A DNA stretch of 64,000 nt from Trametopsis cervina. Its lineage: Eukaryota > Basidiomycota > Agaricomycetes > Polyporales > Irpicaceae. The position numbers and the translations under genes are program-made. The notes beneath the pieces were generated by a model. That model had not been told where the DNA came from and did not search any database. It saw nothing but the letters and a program-made list of their open reading frames with translations. This document shows, piece by piece, positions 35,725-46,900 of the stretch. The stretch lies in the NCBI GenBank assembly GCA_022385755.1, contig MU278354.1, positions 1,070,805-1,134,804 on the forward strand, read 5' to 3'. The first letter of the stretch is position 1. Each line of letters begins with the position of its first letter.

Positions 35725-38146
35725 CTACTGCAGTGCATTAACTTTTCTCCTCACGTCCTTGTGTTTCGTTACACCGCGACCTTTCATCTTCCCAAAGATG
35801 ACAACCGTCCCACGCGAACCTGCTCGTCCGGTCCTTCCAGCACGATGCAAGAAGTCGATCATGTTGCGTGGAGGGTCAACAATGAGTACATTCTTGATCT
35901 CTGGGGAGAAGTCCAGCCCACGGGAGAGGAGAGACGTTGTAATCAAGACGTGAGGTTCCTCTTCGGATTTGGGTTTCTTTGCGGCTGTCGGATCCACCGA
36001 TGTAGGCCGTGGAAGGGGTGTACGAAGGAACCCATCCAGATGATGATTGGTTCCTCGTTTGCGGGCGTCAGCCGTACTTGTGAGAGCGACGTTTGGGATA
36101 CCCTTCCCAGTGAGATATTTGCCAAATTCTTCTACTTTTGCGCTCTTATTGCAAAACACCAGCACCTTAGAACGTACGCCCGAGCCATGAGTAGTGTCTC
36201 CGAACCAAGTTTGTCGAATCCGAGCTTCAACGTCAGCCGCACGATTCCCGCCAGTCCATGGAGCATGCTCTGTCTTTAGTGAGGACGGCAGTTTGTGCAA
36301 GTTGGGCGAGGCGAGACGCTTCAAATCGGGGTGGTGGGTATCGAGATAGTTGGCAAGAGAGCTGGGTATGGTAGCAGACGTGAGCAGCAAGTTGAACGGA
36401 TAGCTGGTCGGTGTGTTCTCATCCGCAACAGGGTATCCGCGAGCGGCCGCAATATCTGCCAGCAGCATACGAGTAGCATCTTTGAAGTCAGGGTCTAAAC
36501 AAAACGTTAAGAGTCATGTGAAACGCTGATCAAAGAAAAGGCATACCGAAAAGAACATCTGCCTCGTCTACAACAACCCACTCCACACGCTTAAGACCAA
36601 CCTCGGGCTCTCCGACCACAAACGTGCTCTGCTTCCTCGACCCCGTGAACAGCGATTCTTCGCTTTCTTGACGCACCTTATCCCAGTTCCACCCATGTCC
36701 GCGTACCATCTCCAGGACTTTCGAGGTAGTACCGACTAAGACATCCACAGGCCTGTGTACATTCGGGGCTGTAGCAGACTGTGTGGGGAGACCATCTTCA
36801 CTTAGTGTAGCAAGTTTGGAAGCTGTCAGATGCTTGGGTGCCTTCAAGGATGTATTCGCCTGGGAGGCAGAGATCACGCGTAACTTGATATTGTGCAGGA
36901 GCGATTTTGCCATTCCAGACAGCTGCCGCGTTAATTCGTGCGTCGGTGCAAGAACGATCGCGCGAGGGTTGATAAGACGTGAAACTGCCGAGTTATTGTG
37001 TTCGGATTCTTGGGAATTCAATTCAGAGGTTTTGAGGTCCTGAAGCATTGGTAACATATACGCGAAGGATTTCCCGGAACCGGTCTCAGACGCAAGGAGG
37101 TACTCTCGCCAGCCTGTGTTCGATGGAGGAGAAAGCAGGTGTTTGATGGACAACGCCTGTATAGGTGTTGGCTTTGCCTTTACCCCGAGTACATCATGTA
37201 AAGAGTTAAGGAGCCCGTCCATCAGAGGAGGCGAGGTGAATTCCGAAGGGAGGTGCTGTGCGGGCTCTAATTTAGTGTTGATATCGAACTCGTCTGCAAG
37301 AGGATTGGACACTTGAGGGGGCTGCTTCTCAGAAGCATTTGTAGCCAGAGGTCCGCGCCGCGCCGCGAGGCTATTTGCGTGAGTTGAGGATGCAGAGCCT
37401 GGGGGCTTGTCTCGAGAGTAGGAGGGAGAGGACCTATACTGCCTGGGGGACTCATCGAATGACCTCTGTTGTCTGGGAAATCTATCAGGAGACCTATGCT
37501 GTCTGGGAGATTCATCCGAAGACCTATACTGTCTGGGAGCTGCATCGGAAGACCTCTGCTGTCCATAAGATTCACTAGAGGACCTTTGTCGTCCGGGAAA
37601 TCCACTAGAGGACCTTTGTTGTCTGGGAGATCCACCATAGGACCTCTGTTGTCTAACATGTTCCCCAGAAGAGCTCTGTTGTCTAAAATTTTCACCAGAA
37701 GACCTCTCCTTTCGCTGGAAGTCGGCGGAAGGTTTGGGCCTGTCGCCACGGTCAAACGAACGGTCGTTCGAGCGACTCCTATTCGAGTCTGTACGCCTCG
37801 GCGGACCGCCCCGAGTACCATTTCTGGAATCACTGGATGACCTGCCAACATGAGGGGCGGGTTGCCTCTGGTATGACGGCCGCGGCGCGACCTCCAGCCG
37901 CCCTCCAGGGCCCTTGCCTTTACTGTTCCTTGGAGTGAGGTCTTTTGCAAGCCGTGTCCTTGCTGACCCTATAGTATGGTGAATATCGTAGTCACAGAAC
38001 CATTATTATCGCGGATGCATACCCCGGTGTGATTGGTAGTCTCTTGATGAGACACAGGTCGTGTGGAACGAGTATGACAACAGTTCTAGAGGCAAAGCGA
38101 CTCTGCGCCGTGAGATGGCGGAACCGCCTGAGAGTATCATCGACAT
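35725..38146 (-). CDS. MRH4: Mitochondrial DEAD-box RNA helicase Mrh4
   Basis: DEAD-box helicase needed in yeast for late assembly of the mitochondrial large ribosomal subunit. The start at 38146 gives a classical presequence (MSMILSGGSAISRRRVALPL). After one intron (about 37964-38019) comes an Arg/Ser/Gln-rich region that includes nine decapeptide repeats (37436-37705), then the helicase core. Motifs: Q-like TPIQALSIKHL, ASETGSGKSFAY (I), PTHELTRQ (Ia), VVDEADVLF (II, just before an intron), LLTSATIP (III), VLVFCNKSAK (IV), TTSLLSRGLDF (V) and HRAGRTGRAG (VI). The C-terminal KMKGRGVTKHKDVRRKV is basic. Size and motif spacing match fungal Mrh4 except for the repeat insert. The reading frame through the repeats was set by continuity from presequence to helicase core; another frame is also open there. 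Confidence 0.88.
37436..37705 (-). repeat. Minisatellite, nine 30-bp units coding a decapeptide in MRH4
   Basis: Exactly 270 bp made of nine diverged units. Each reads approximately R-S-S-x-x-x-P-R-Q-Q/Y in the MRH4 frame, for example RSYGGSPRQQ, RSSDESPRQH and RSFDESPRQY. All units keep length 30, so the frame is preserved. Confidence 0.85.
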
Positions 38147-38341
38147 TGATGCTCTCCTGCGGTCTCTTGTCGAGACTGAATTTGCACGCGACGAGGAGCG
38201 GTAAGGAAGAGGTTGAGAATAAAGCAGAGCAGCTTGAATTATATGAGCGCTCTATGTCTCTGAGTTTTAAACGCGCAAATCCTCGCTGGCAAGTAGCCAC
38301 GCCGAAGTTCGTAACGTTCACGTCCAACCACCGAACACAAA
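38147..38341. promoter_or_regulatory. Divergent promoter between MRH4 and the Tom6-like gene
   Basis: Only 195 bp separate the two ATGs, which point away from each other. It must contain both promoters and 5' UTRs. No TATA box is obvious. Confidence 0.55.
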
Positions 38342-38569
38342 ATGGCACGCCGCGCTGCTCCTCCTAATGCAGGTCCTCCATACTACAGCGGCGCACCCTC
38401 ACGGGGCGCACTCGCCGACCCCAACGACTCTGCCTTCTCTACGTTCCTCCGAGAGGAGATATTCTCACCAGAGAAGCTGCCAGGCAACCTCAGCATCCTC
38501 ACAGGAGTTGCCGTCTTTTTGGGAGGGGTTGCCGCTATCAGGACGTTTGGGGAGTTTATGATCCCGTAA
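38342..38569 (+). CDS. Small single-span membrane protein, probably Tom6-like mitochondrial import subunit
   Basis: 75 residues in one exon. The N-terminal 28 residues are Pro/Ala/Ser-rich and disordered. A short amphipathic part (FSTFLREEIFSPEKLPGN) precedes one hydrophobic span (LSILTGVAVFLGGVAAIRTF) and the protein ends GEFMIP. A short cytosolic head, one C-terminal span and a Leu/Ile-Pro end are what fungal Tom6 proteins show. Tom6 stabilises the outer-membrane TOM complex. The divergent partner is a mitochondrial helicase, which fits weakly. Other tail-anchored micro-proteins cannot be excluded from sequence by eye. Confidence 0.6.
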   Translation: MARRAAPPNAGPPYYSGAPSRGALADPNDSAFSTFLREEIFSPEKLPGNLSILTGVAVFLGGVAAIRTFGEFMIP

Positions 38570-39063
38570 AGTCATGAAATCTAGTTCATGAGGTACGTCT
38601 GTGGGCCTCTTGAATGTCGGAACACTGACATGACGAAGCTTTCATTCTAGAGCAATATCCATGCTCAGCTGCGCATAGCAGCAATGACCATCTGACAACC
38701 ACTATTTCCTCGTACTAGAGGCTCCATACGTCGCTGCATGTTTGTCTACCTGTATCATGCTCATATAATTCGTACCCAAATATCATGTTCTCGACACATC
38801 TCCGATGGAGCGAGGGTGTTCCTCGGACTTGATGTGATTTCGCAACCATGACGGATTATCATAAAGTGCACTAAAATGCTTCCAACGTATGCGGTGAGGC
38901 CTATGCTCTTGTCGTGGTACAGAATATTGCGACATGTTGTCCCCAGCAGCGTCATCTGGGCAGACTGCGGTTCACGAGGAAACAAATTAGGACATTACTT
39001 ATGGTGAGAAACATTAGCGTATCATATCAACACAACTACAACTACAACGCTCAGGCGAGACAT
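38570..39063. other. 3' flanks of the Tom6-like gene and the DNA glycosylase
   Basis: Convergent 3' ends. No additional gene seen. Confidence 0.45.
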
Positions 39064-40792
39064 TCATATCAGTGGCGCAGGATGCGCGTCGGTGTCTGCT
39101 TCTTGCTTTACTATAGCCTGAAGAATTGTACGATCATCTTGAGCTTCCTCCTTAAGCTGCATCGATGCCTCAAGAAATGAGTAGTCAGCCGCTATCGGTT
39201 GTGCACGATCCCCACTCCCGCTCGTACTAGCTCTTGGTCTAGTTGTCTTCAACCGTTGAACGAGCTCGTACAGCATACGCACAATGCGGACTTTATCTGC
39301 GAGCTTGAATTACACGTTCAGTCCTACGATGTAATACTAGCACCGGGCACATATGAAGTACGTACCTGGTATCCCGCAACACGTGCAGAGGTGCTAGGCA
39401 TAATAAATATAAGAGTTTCAGACGGGCTCGGAATGGATGAACCTGGCGAACGATTAGACTCACGGAAAGACAGCGATAGGATGACTATGACTACGCACCT
39501 GACATCTTCGAGGCGTGCACAATCTTCAAGGGCTGAATCCCCCATTCGAATGGTTTTTTCTTTGCTTTTCCCTTTTGTTTCGTCTGTGTCGTTGAGGATT
39601 TGGAACATTCCTCCGACAGCTTGTGGACCTCTGTCAGCGCCCCGAGTCTACCACCCTCCGTGCAGAATACCTCTCCTATCTGCTTGCCTACAAAGCATAT
39701 TACGCCAGGCTTATGCGTTCGGATTTTAGTCAGGAGGACGGGTACACCTGCGAGAAGGTCTGCTTTCGAAAGTTCTGCTTGCTGAATAAACAACGTCAGA
39801 ATTGTGCCATATATCAAGAAAGCCGGGACTATGGAAACGGCGGAGGAAATACCCACCTCAGAGCTCGGTCGTTCCACAAGGTCAGTCTGATGAAAGCAAC
39901 ATACGCGTTAAATTCTGCATGAATAGCGAAATGCAAAATACGATAGTCTGATAATCATGATACCAAACGTACCATGCCGAAATTATACTTCTCCGGAAGT
40001 GTTCCATCTTCGCTGGGGTCCAGCTGGCGTTCAGTCAGGCCTGAAAGTGTACATGTTCGGGGAGAGAATGCGATAAACAAAGTGTCAGAGCGTAATCCCG
40101 TACATGGACGTACCGGCCTGATGCAAGCATCTCCAGAAATGGTTCGTAGGGTGGGCGAAATGGTGGCCCACTTCAGCAGATCGGCAGCCAGGACTGAAAA
40201 GAGCATGATAGCGTTGTCAGAAAAGGGGCGATGGTGCGACGGAAAATGACGCTAACTTTATGCCACAGAACACCACTTCATATAAGTTAGGTTTACGGTT
40301 AGAATGATCAGACTAGCAACCTCAAACGAGTTCACGATCAGCTAAACACTCACCGTCCAGGTCTTCCTCCAAATAATCCGTCAAGTACTTAAGGTGGCCA
40401 TACTTCTCCGGTGGAGCATATTTAGCTTTCACCTTCACCCTCTTTGCGGGCCTCTTACTCGGGCTGTCTGGTAAGGACGAGCCAGAAGCGACCGCGAATT
40501 CCATAGTCTCTACTTTCAGTGAAGGAGCAGCAGCAGCTGCGGTTTTCTCCAGTACCGTGCGCTTTCGTTTGTTTCCTACTATGTGAATGCCAGGCTCCTC
40601 GGTAACAGCAGATTCGATGATAGATGGTTTCACATCCTGCTCAACTGCTGTCCTGTCCGCTGGCAACGCCTGCCAGTATTTACTTGTGACAGAACTGGAT
40701 GAGCCGGCTACTGTAGTGTCCCGGCTCGTCAATTTGTAAGTTGGAAAGCGAAGTCTGGTCGACTTTCTGGTCTCGGATGCGCCAGTGGCCAT
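39064..40792 (-). CDS. G/T(U)-mismatch-specific DNA glycosylase (TDG/MUG family)
   Basis: Nuclear base-excision-repair enzyme removing uracil or thymine opposite guanine; homologue of S. pombe Thp1 and human TDG. Exon 1 from 40792 encodes a basic, Lys/Ser-rich head (SPSKRPAKRVKVKAKY) of about 140 residues. The catalytic motif CGINPG is assembled across two introns: a 19-nt exon at 40257-40275 gives VVFCGI plus part of Asn, and the next exon continues PGCRSAEVGHHFAHPTNHFW. Further family blocks are LTERQLDPSEDGTLPEKYNF, DLLAGVPVLLTKIRTHKP, VICFVGKQIGEVF and a late SETLIFIMPSTSARVAGYQ (the substrate-probing PSTSAR loop). The tail to the stop at 39064 is charged. The conserved Asn in GINPG is present, so the enzyme is probably active. 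Confidence 0.88.
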
Positions 40793-41330
40793 GGCGAACC
40801 ACTAAGTTCAACCACTTGAGTCAAAGCTTCCGTGTCACTTTAGCCACCGTATGGATGGAGCGGAAAGATGACGGGTGGGTAGATGCAAGTCGCCTATGTG
40901 ATCAGAGCCGACTTCGTCCATATGCAGGATGGGACCAAGTACTGTAGTGCTCGCAGTTTATGTCAACATCTTGGCGTCTAATACGCATCGTACTAAATAT
41001 CTCCTGAACAGGAAGCTGGTGCTCAATCATAACAAGGTCACCTTACACGGAGACAAATCCGTGTACACACGGACGGCAAGTGTATCAACATGCTCACGAC
41101 AGATTTGGCAGACAACATACTGATATTATATGTTCAGTGAGACCTCGAGGGAGATAATTACTGAGCAGTATTATAGTAAGCCTGTGGCGATGCTGGTGGG
41201 ACTTTGCTCGATACTTATGGTCCCGTAGGGCTCTCAATACACTGTCTCATGCACATGGACGGACTTGTTAACATAACAGCAAAAGCTACCTCCTGAATGG
41301 TCCAGTCAAGGTACACGTCGTTATAAGGGT
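40793..41330. other. Intergenic; glycosylase promoter and 3' flank of the next gene
   Basis: The reading frame that seems to be the true end of the next gene runs on to 41215 (see the frameshift finding). Otherwise nothing recognisable. Confidence 0.4.
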
Positions 41331-43185
41331 TCACTTTGAGTTTTGCCCCGGGGAGGATCCTCCATCGACCATCGCTCGTAAGTCCCCTCTGCAAGGGCCT
41401 TGATAAGGTCAGCTTTGCGCTCCTCAAATGCCGCCTTGAGTACTGCCTCTCTAGCCCTCACGCGTATCAGGAAGGTGGTGAAATGGAATGCCTCCAGGAC
41501 GTCTTCAAGGTTGTATACTTGGGCATTGCGCTCGAGGAGATATATAACCTGTGGGCAGGCGCATCAGATATCACTGCGCCATGAGAGTGACAAGAGGGAA
41601 GAGGACTTGCCCCGGTACTCGACATCCATCCCATGATAATCCCTCCCACCGTCCCGAATGTGGCCACACCGAACACTGGTTGTCCTTTGATGCCCATGGC
41701 ATTCAGGAACCTGACCGCAGACACGCAGTACATGCGCGCCTCGTTCATGACCTTGCCGCTATCATCCTCTATTCTCTGGCGCTGCATAACAATCTGCGGG
41801 ATGACAACGATCGAAGTAGTGAAGACAAGGTCTTCTATGTCTTCTGCGCTCATAGTGCGTTTGCCTGCTTTGGACGTCGATTCTTCATCCGAACGGTTTT
41901 TGAACAACCAATCTGGTGACACAGGCTGTTTCTTTTTTCTTTTATTGAGGGGGTTTATGATGGACAACCGGAAGTCCTTGTGCGCTTCCTTCGCAGCGGC
42001 TAGCATAGCATTATCGACATCGGCTCCCTCTAGAGAAACGCGAGCATATAGTACCCGATCGCAGTTCCCCCGAGTGGGCTCTTCTGCAGCATGTTCTTCT
42101 ACTAGGCTCGTATGCTCTTCGAGATGGTGGGTTTCTTCCTGCAGATGGGTCACCATGATTTCCGCCAATGTCACTCCATGGTCGTGCTGTAGCATGACGT
42201 GTGCTGGCTCGCTCAAAGCGGCCGCATCGCGGATGCTCGTGATTTGTCCCTTCCATTCCTCGGCATGCGCAAGTAAATCGACAGCAGCACTTATGTTCCC
42301 TGGAGACTTCAGGGCTTGTAAGTGAGTGTTGTCGCACAGTCGCAGAGGGAATCCAGACCTGGGTGGGTTTTCTATCTTAGTATTGAATGAAAACGATTTC
42401 CGATGTTAGATGGCCTACATAATACGTCTGGACACTAATTCTTGGGGTGTGACGAAGAACTGATTAAGCATCATGGCCCAGGGATGGTCGATTTCAGCAT
42501 TGGTGACATCGTACCCTTGTCCGCCTCGCTGGCGGAAGGCCGACAGGACTGCGAAAAACTGGTCTATGTGATCTCCTATGATAGGGACAAGGTCTGGTTC
42601 AAGGTATGGAATGGAGTCTTTGTTGTCCATGGCGTCGAGCCTCCGGAAAAGCTCTTCGCGTGCAGTAACATCGTATGCCCTTGAGACATCATCCTGAGAA
42701 AGTTGCACCATCAGTAATTGTGCAGAGCATCCGTTACCACTGGGTTGCTCACGAGCGTGCGCCAGCTTTCTATGCGAACGGGAGCGGCGTACTTGTCGTA
42801 TATGTCAAACATTGCCTGGAACTCCTCTCGTTGAGAGAACTCGACATCTGGTGGTAGGAGTCCGTAAGAGACAGGGAACACCTGGCGGTACAACAACCAC
42901 GTATTGATTCCAGCCTCGTTCATATCGAGTGTGAAAGGTTTTCCCACAAACCTACGACTGACATCAGAAAAGTCACAAGTAGTTCACAGAGCGGTACGTA
43001 CTCCAAGAACGCCTCGTTGGGTGCAAATGGGTCCTCATGACCTTCACTTGTCTCACTTCCGCCATCGTCGCCGCGGCTGGGGCCGCTATACGGGCTACAA
43101 GATATCAGTAGGTACGGGTTTGTCCATTTCGCTCTTCCTTGGAAGCGTGGCGCATGCAAAATCAGCGAACGTACACGTCTTTCAT
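41331..43185 (-). CDS. Uncharacterised fungal protein with a probable frameshift near its 3' end
   Basis: I do not recognise the family. ATG 43185 (MKD, then an intron with gtacgt donor) leads to PYSGPSRGDDGGSETSEGHE and a folded part (KPFTLDMNEAGINTWLLYRQ; YGLLPPDVEF). Introns with good consensus at about 42697-42755 (gtgagc, TACTGAT-type branch) and about 42368-42421 (gtatta, TACTAAG branch, gatag) join three open stretches into one frame. The middle contains a His/Glu-rich helical segment (HLQEETHHLEEHTSLVEEHA) and a conserved-looking Gly/Ala-rich block (GQPVFGVATFGTVGGIIMGW). In the frame as read the protein stops at 41331; one base shifted, coding-like text continues. Length is about 430-470 residues. 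No signal peptide. The Gly-rich stretch could be a membrane-contact helix, but that is speculation. Confidence 0.6.
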
Positions 43186-43901
43186 CGAGTCTGACCCCTC
43201 GGTCGTAAGCTAGTGCTGACTGAGTTTATCGATGCTGGGAGAGCTCTGGGGCCTGGCAAGGTGAAGCTATGGGCCCGAGTATCAGGGAGTTTCTTATAGC
43301 ATCGATTCAACAAACAGATCAGCGTTCATGCATACTTATCAAGAACCCCGGTACTTCTCATCGTTGTTGGCGCCTTGAGTCAACCTTCCTGTTATACATT
43401 GCTCTGGCCACATGCAGCGTGGCATTGTATACAATCGATTATCCACGGATACTTTGACTGGCAGTAGTGGCTACAGTATCACCGCGCAAAGTTGCAATGG
43501 TCGCGCAAATGATGAATTTCGTCGATCAATCCCCGTCGGGCAGTACCTGAGTGTGAGTGAGCACATTCACACGAAGTAGTAACACATAGCTATCTCACTT
43601 CATTTTCCATTCTCCGGTACCAGTCACTCAGTTATTGGGCGTACGCGAATTGGATGCTGATCGTAAAGAAATGAGTTCACAAGGATATAGACGCTGAGCG
43701 TCACACTCGCAAATCCGAAGACGGGGTTTGTTTCAAAACTCTAACAACGATCTACTCTTGAACATCCACCAACTAACTAAAGCTACAAAACACTACTATA
43801 ACAATCCTACCGAAGAGACATACAGACGTACACGATTAGTCCTTGCGAGTCACTATGGTACAGCCCCTCGTTTAGCAGCCATGATCTGCGGCGGACGTCC
43901 T
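43186..43901. other. Intergenic
   Basis: Promoter side of the uncharacterised gene and 3' flank of the oxysterol-binding protein gene. Short frames only. Confidence 0.45.
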
Positions 43902-46900
43902 CTACGGCTCGTCCTCGATAAATATCCGATCAACGTCATTCCAATGCGTGTCCTCGCCAACAGCCCTCGCCTTCCACACCCTCTCCCGTTCCAGCCAGTA
44001 CTCCAGCTGGTTGTCCCGTCGTGCCGGCGTCCACACGCGCTCGCCCGTGTCGGGTTCCGTCTCAGCCGTGAACCATCGTGGGCGGTGTGGCGGCGCCTTT
44101 CCTTCATCACGTGCGCGTCTTGTCGCTCTTTGGAACTCTTCTTGCTTGTTCTTCAAGTCGTTGGCGCGTTCGTATCGACCGAGTTCGAACGCTCGTTGAT
44201 CGGGGCGCAAGCGACAGTCCGTGGGGCAGAGGAAGGGCTTGAGTGTATCCTCAGGACAATCGTTCAGAGTGATGGCGTACGGCGTGAGGTTGAACGGCGC
44301 GGGAGGTTTTTCAGAGTTTCTCCATAGCAAGAAGAACTCGGGGGAGGAATTGCCTGAATTGAAGGCGATATCGGGGTGCAGAGACCCGACGCCTGTACCA
44401 ACAGCCCGAGCCACTAGTTGGCTGTTCCAGCGGCCTGCGATCTCGTAGGTGACATTACCTTCCTTGTCGGACACGTATCCACTAATCTCGAAAGCGTCCC
44501 GACCTCGCCATCCACGGGGCTTGAAGCTTAGAACGCATTTGTCTCCAGTGCGATGGTTGGTCACCTGAAACGGGCAATGAGATGGGTACTGACATCGATC
44601 TACTCAGCCCACTCACAGTCATGTCCCCATAATGATCAATGGTAGGCGAGCCCAGAATGAAGCCCGAAACGTTTGTCGTCACTTTCTTCCAGCTGTAATG
44701 CTCAGCAACCCTGCCGGGGATAATAGCGCCCTGTGACTTGGGGTACTTTGGGGCCCATTCTTCCGGCAGGAGGAGTTCTGCGTGGGCGATACCTGTTGGC
44801 CTGATCTCGAAGGACTTTCCCATGAATTTATTTTGCGCGTCAACCTGTTGTTTTGCGTAAGTGAAGCCTAGGCTATGTGATACACAGGCTTAATTACCTC
44901 TCCATAGTACCGCCACGTCGGAGACTCTGACCAACATGCTGATATCGGGGGATGATGGCTGACCTGTTCTGAGACGTATCGGTACTTCTTGTCAACTCGA
45001 ACATATTCAAATGTCTCGCTCTGCCACGGGTGCGTCGTTAAGATGCTGAGCAGAGATAAAGGCTATGAAGACGTACGAGCATAGGATTAAATGGCTTTGC
45101 GATACGTCCTATAGTTGATGAATAGTTCGACATCGCAAAAGCCGCCACGAAGGCTATGCGACGGTGGGGATCCTTCTCGGCCGATGCAGCATCCACTGCA
45201 CGTGATAGTCAGCATTCAATCAAGTATCACCGGAGACGACAAAAATGACACGCACAGCATTCTGAGAACTCCATGTCTTCAGCCTATGAGCGAAGGTCAG
45301 TGACTGTATGACTGCGCAGGAATGTGACACATACCATTCGCTGCAACATACTCGTAGGCTCATTGAAGAACACAGGGAACGATATCTTCGTGAGGTCCTT
45401 GCCAATACTGTTCTTTAGCACAGCCCACAAACTCATGGGAGGTCTGTCGTCACTGGTAATAGCCAGTCTATTCCGAAGACGTGTGTGGCCCTCATACTGG
45501 CTTTGGTTGATCGTCTGGGGCATGGGGATGACAGACTTGCCAGCGAGTGAGTCCGTGATGACGAGGTTGGGAAGCGTGTTCGACTCGATCGCGTCAAAGA
45601 ACTCGTCCTCTTCGTCCGTGTCGCCCTCGTCATCGTCATTGCCCTCTGTCGTACCCATTATCAGGGAGAAGGGCCGAGGAGGAGGTGACGCAATAGCCAG
45701 TGAGCGCCGCAGCGAACCCATCCGAAGAACACCGAGATTTGATTCTGTGGGTGTGGTAACACTTTCTTCCGTCACGGTGGTGGTGACCGGCGGCAAACCT
45801 GGAAGGCCTGAGAACGCCGGAGGAGTGATCTCGAGCACTGCCGATTCCGAGGGCAATCCTGGTCTTGGAGCAACAGGTGTTGGCGTCGGTTCTGGAGACT
45901 CAACTACCGGAGGAGGGGACGATAAGGGGAGCGTGGACGGCCTGCGCTTGAGCGTACCCATCTCCGAGGCAGTCAGATAGCTGGCGCTGTCCGTCATCAT
46001 TTTGCTGCGCCGGCGAGACTTGCTCCGCAGCTCCTTCTCCATGAGTTCACCCTCCTTCACGACCAATTGCAAGCTTTCTTCCCATATGTTCTGCCTCTCG
46101 CGTTCGCGGTCGAGCTTCTCCTTCCACCATTCTTCTCGTTCACGCACCATCGTTACATATTCATGCAACATGTTCTGAACCGTGTGTAGGGAGTCCGCCA
46201 TCGCCGATTTCACATCTGTCGCAGAGCTGGCCACCGGGAGGTCTTTCAGCATCTCCGCGGTCAGGTCCATCTGTGCGGTCGTCGAATTTGCATGAAGCTC
46301 GAACGAAAGATGATACGGTGGGTGGTTTTCCGATTCAGCAACAGACGACGAAGATTTCTCCGTCTGTTTGCCCTCCTCGTCGTGTCCATCTATGCTGACA
46401 TCTTTCGGACTGATGTCGCCTTGCGTTTCATCTCCGCCAATTGAACTCGGCGCCGACTGTCTGCCACTCGTAGGAAGACTCTTGCGACTATGCGTGATAG
46501 ACTGGGCCCGCATGGATGGTGTCAAAATGCTGGCCACCTCGCTGACTGTGTCTACGCTCGGCCTATCGGCCTCTCGCTGGGCCCATTCGATGCTCCTCGT
46601 CAGCGCCTGTATCCAGCGCGAGGCCTCGACTGGGTGATTCGCCTTGATGTACCATCGCTGAATGCCGTGGTTCCCCCGTGTGGGCGTCGACTGCACTTCG
46701 AAACGCAAGCCACCGCTGCCTGGGGTCGATTTCAGTACGGCGGATTTCATAGCTATTGAGCCACGCGAAGCCACTTGTTCATCCTCCTGATGATGGAAAT
46801 CTACGAAACCTGTCAGGACATTTAATGATCGACGGAGAAGAGGCACATACATGAAAGAACCCCGTCCTTCAATAAAAACCACCGAGTACTGTATCCTTTC

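Noticed and set aside
37267..37950. Open frame across the MRH4 repeats in another phase (LPDNRGPLVD-type repeats)
   Set aside because: Only the RSSxxxPRQQ phase connects in frame to both the presequence exon and the helicase core.
42415..42947. Two separate genes with overlapping TGATG stop/start
   Set aside because: A 59-nt intron with gtgagc donor, TACTGAT branch and tttctcag acceptor joins them in frame. Bacterial-style coupling is not expected here.
43728..44327. 199-codon plus-strand frame
   Set aside because: Antisense to the conserved C-terminal ORD region of the oxysterol-binding protein.
45324..45980. 218-codon plus-strand frame rich in Ser/Gly/Val
   Set aside because: Antisense shadow of the OSBP linker, whose Asp/Glu and Ser/Pro codons leave the opposite strand open.
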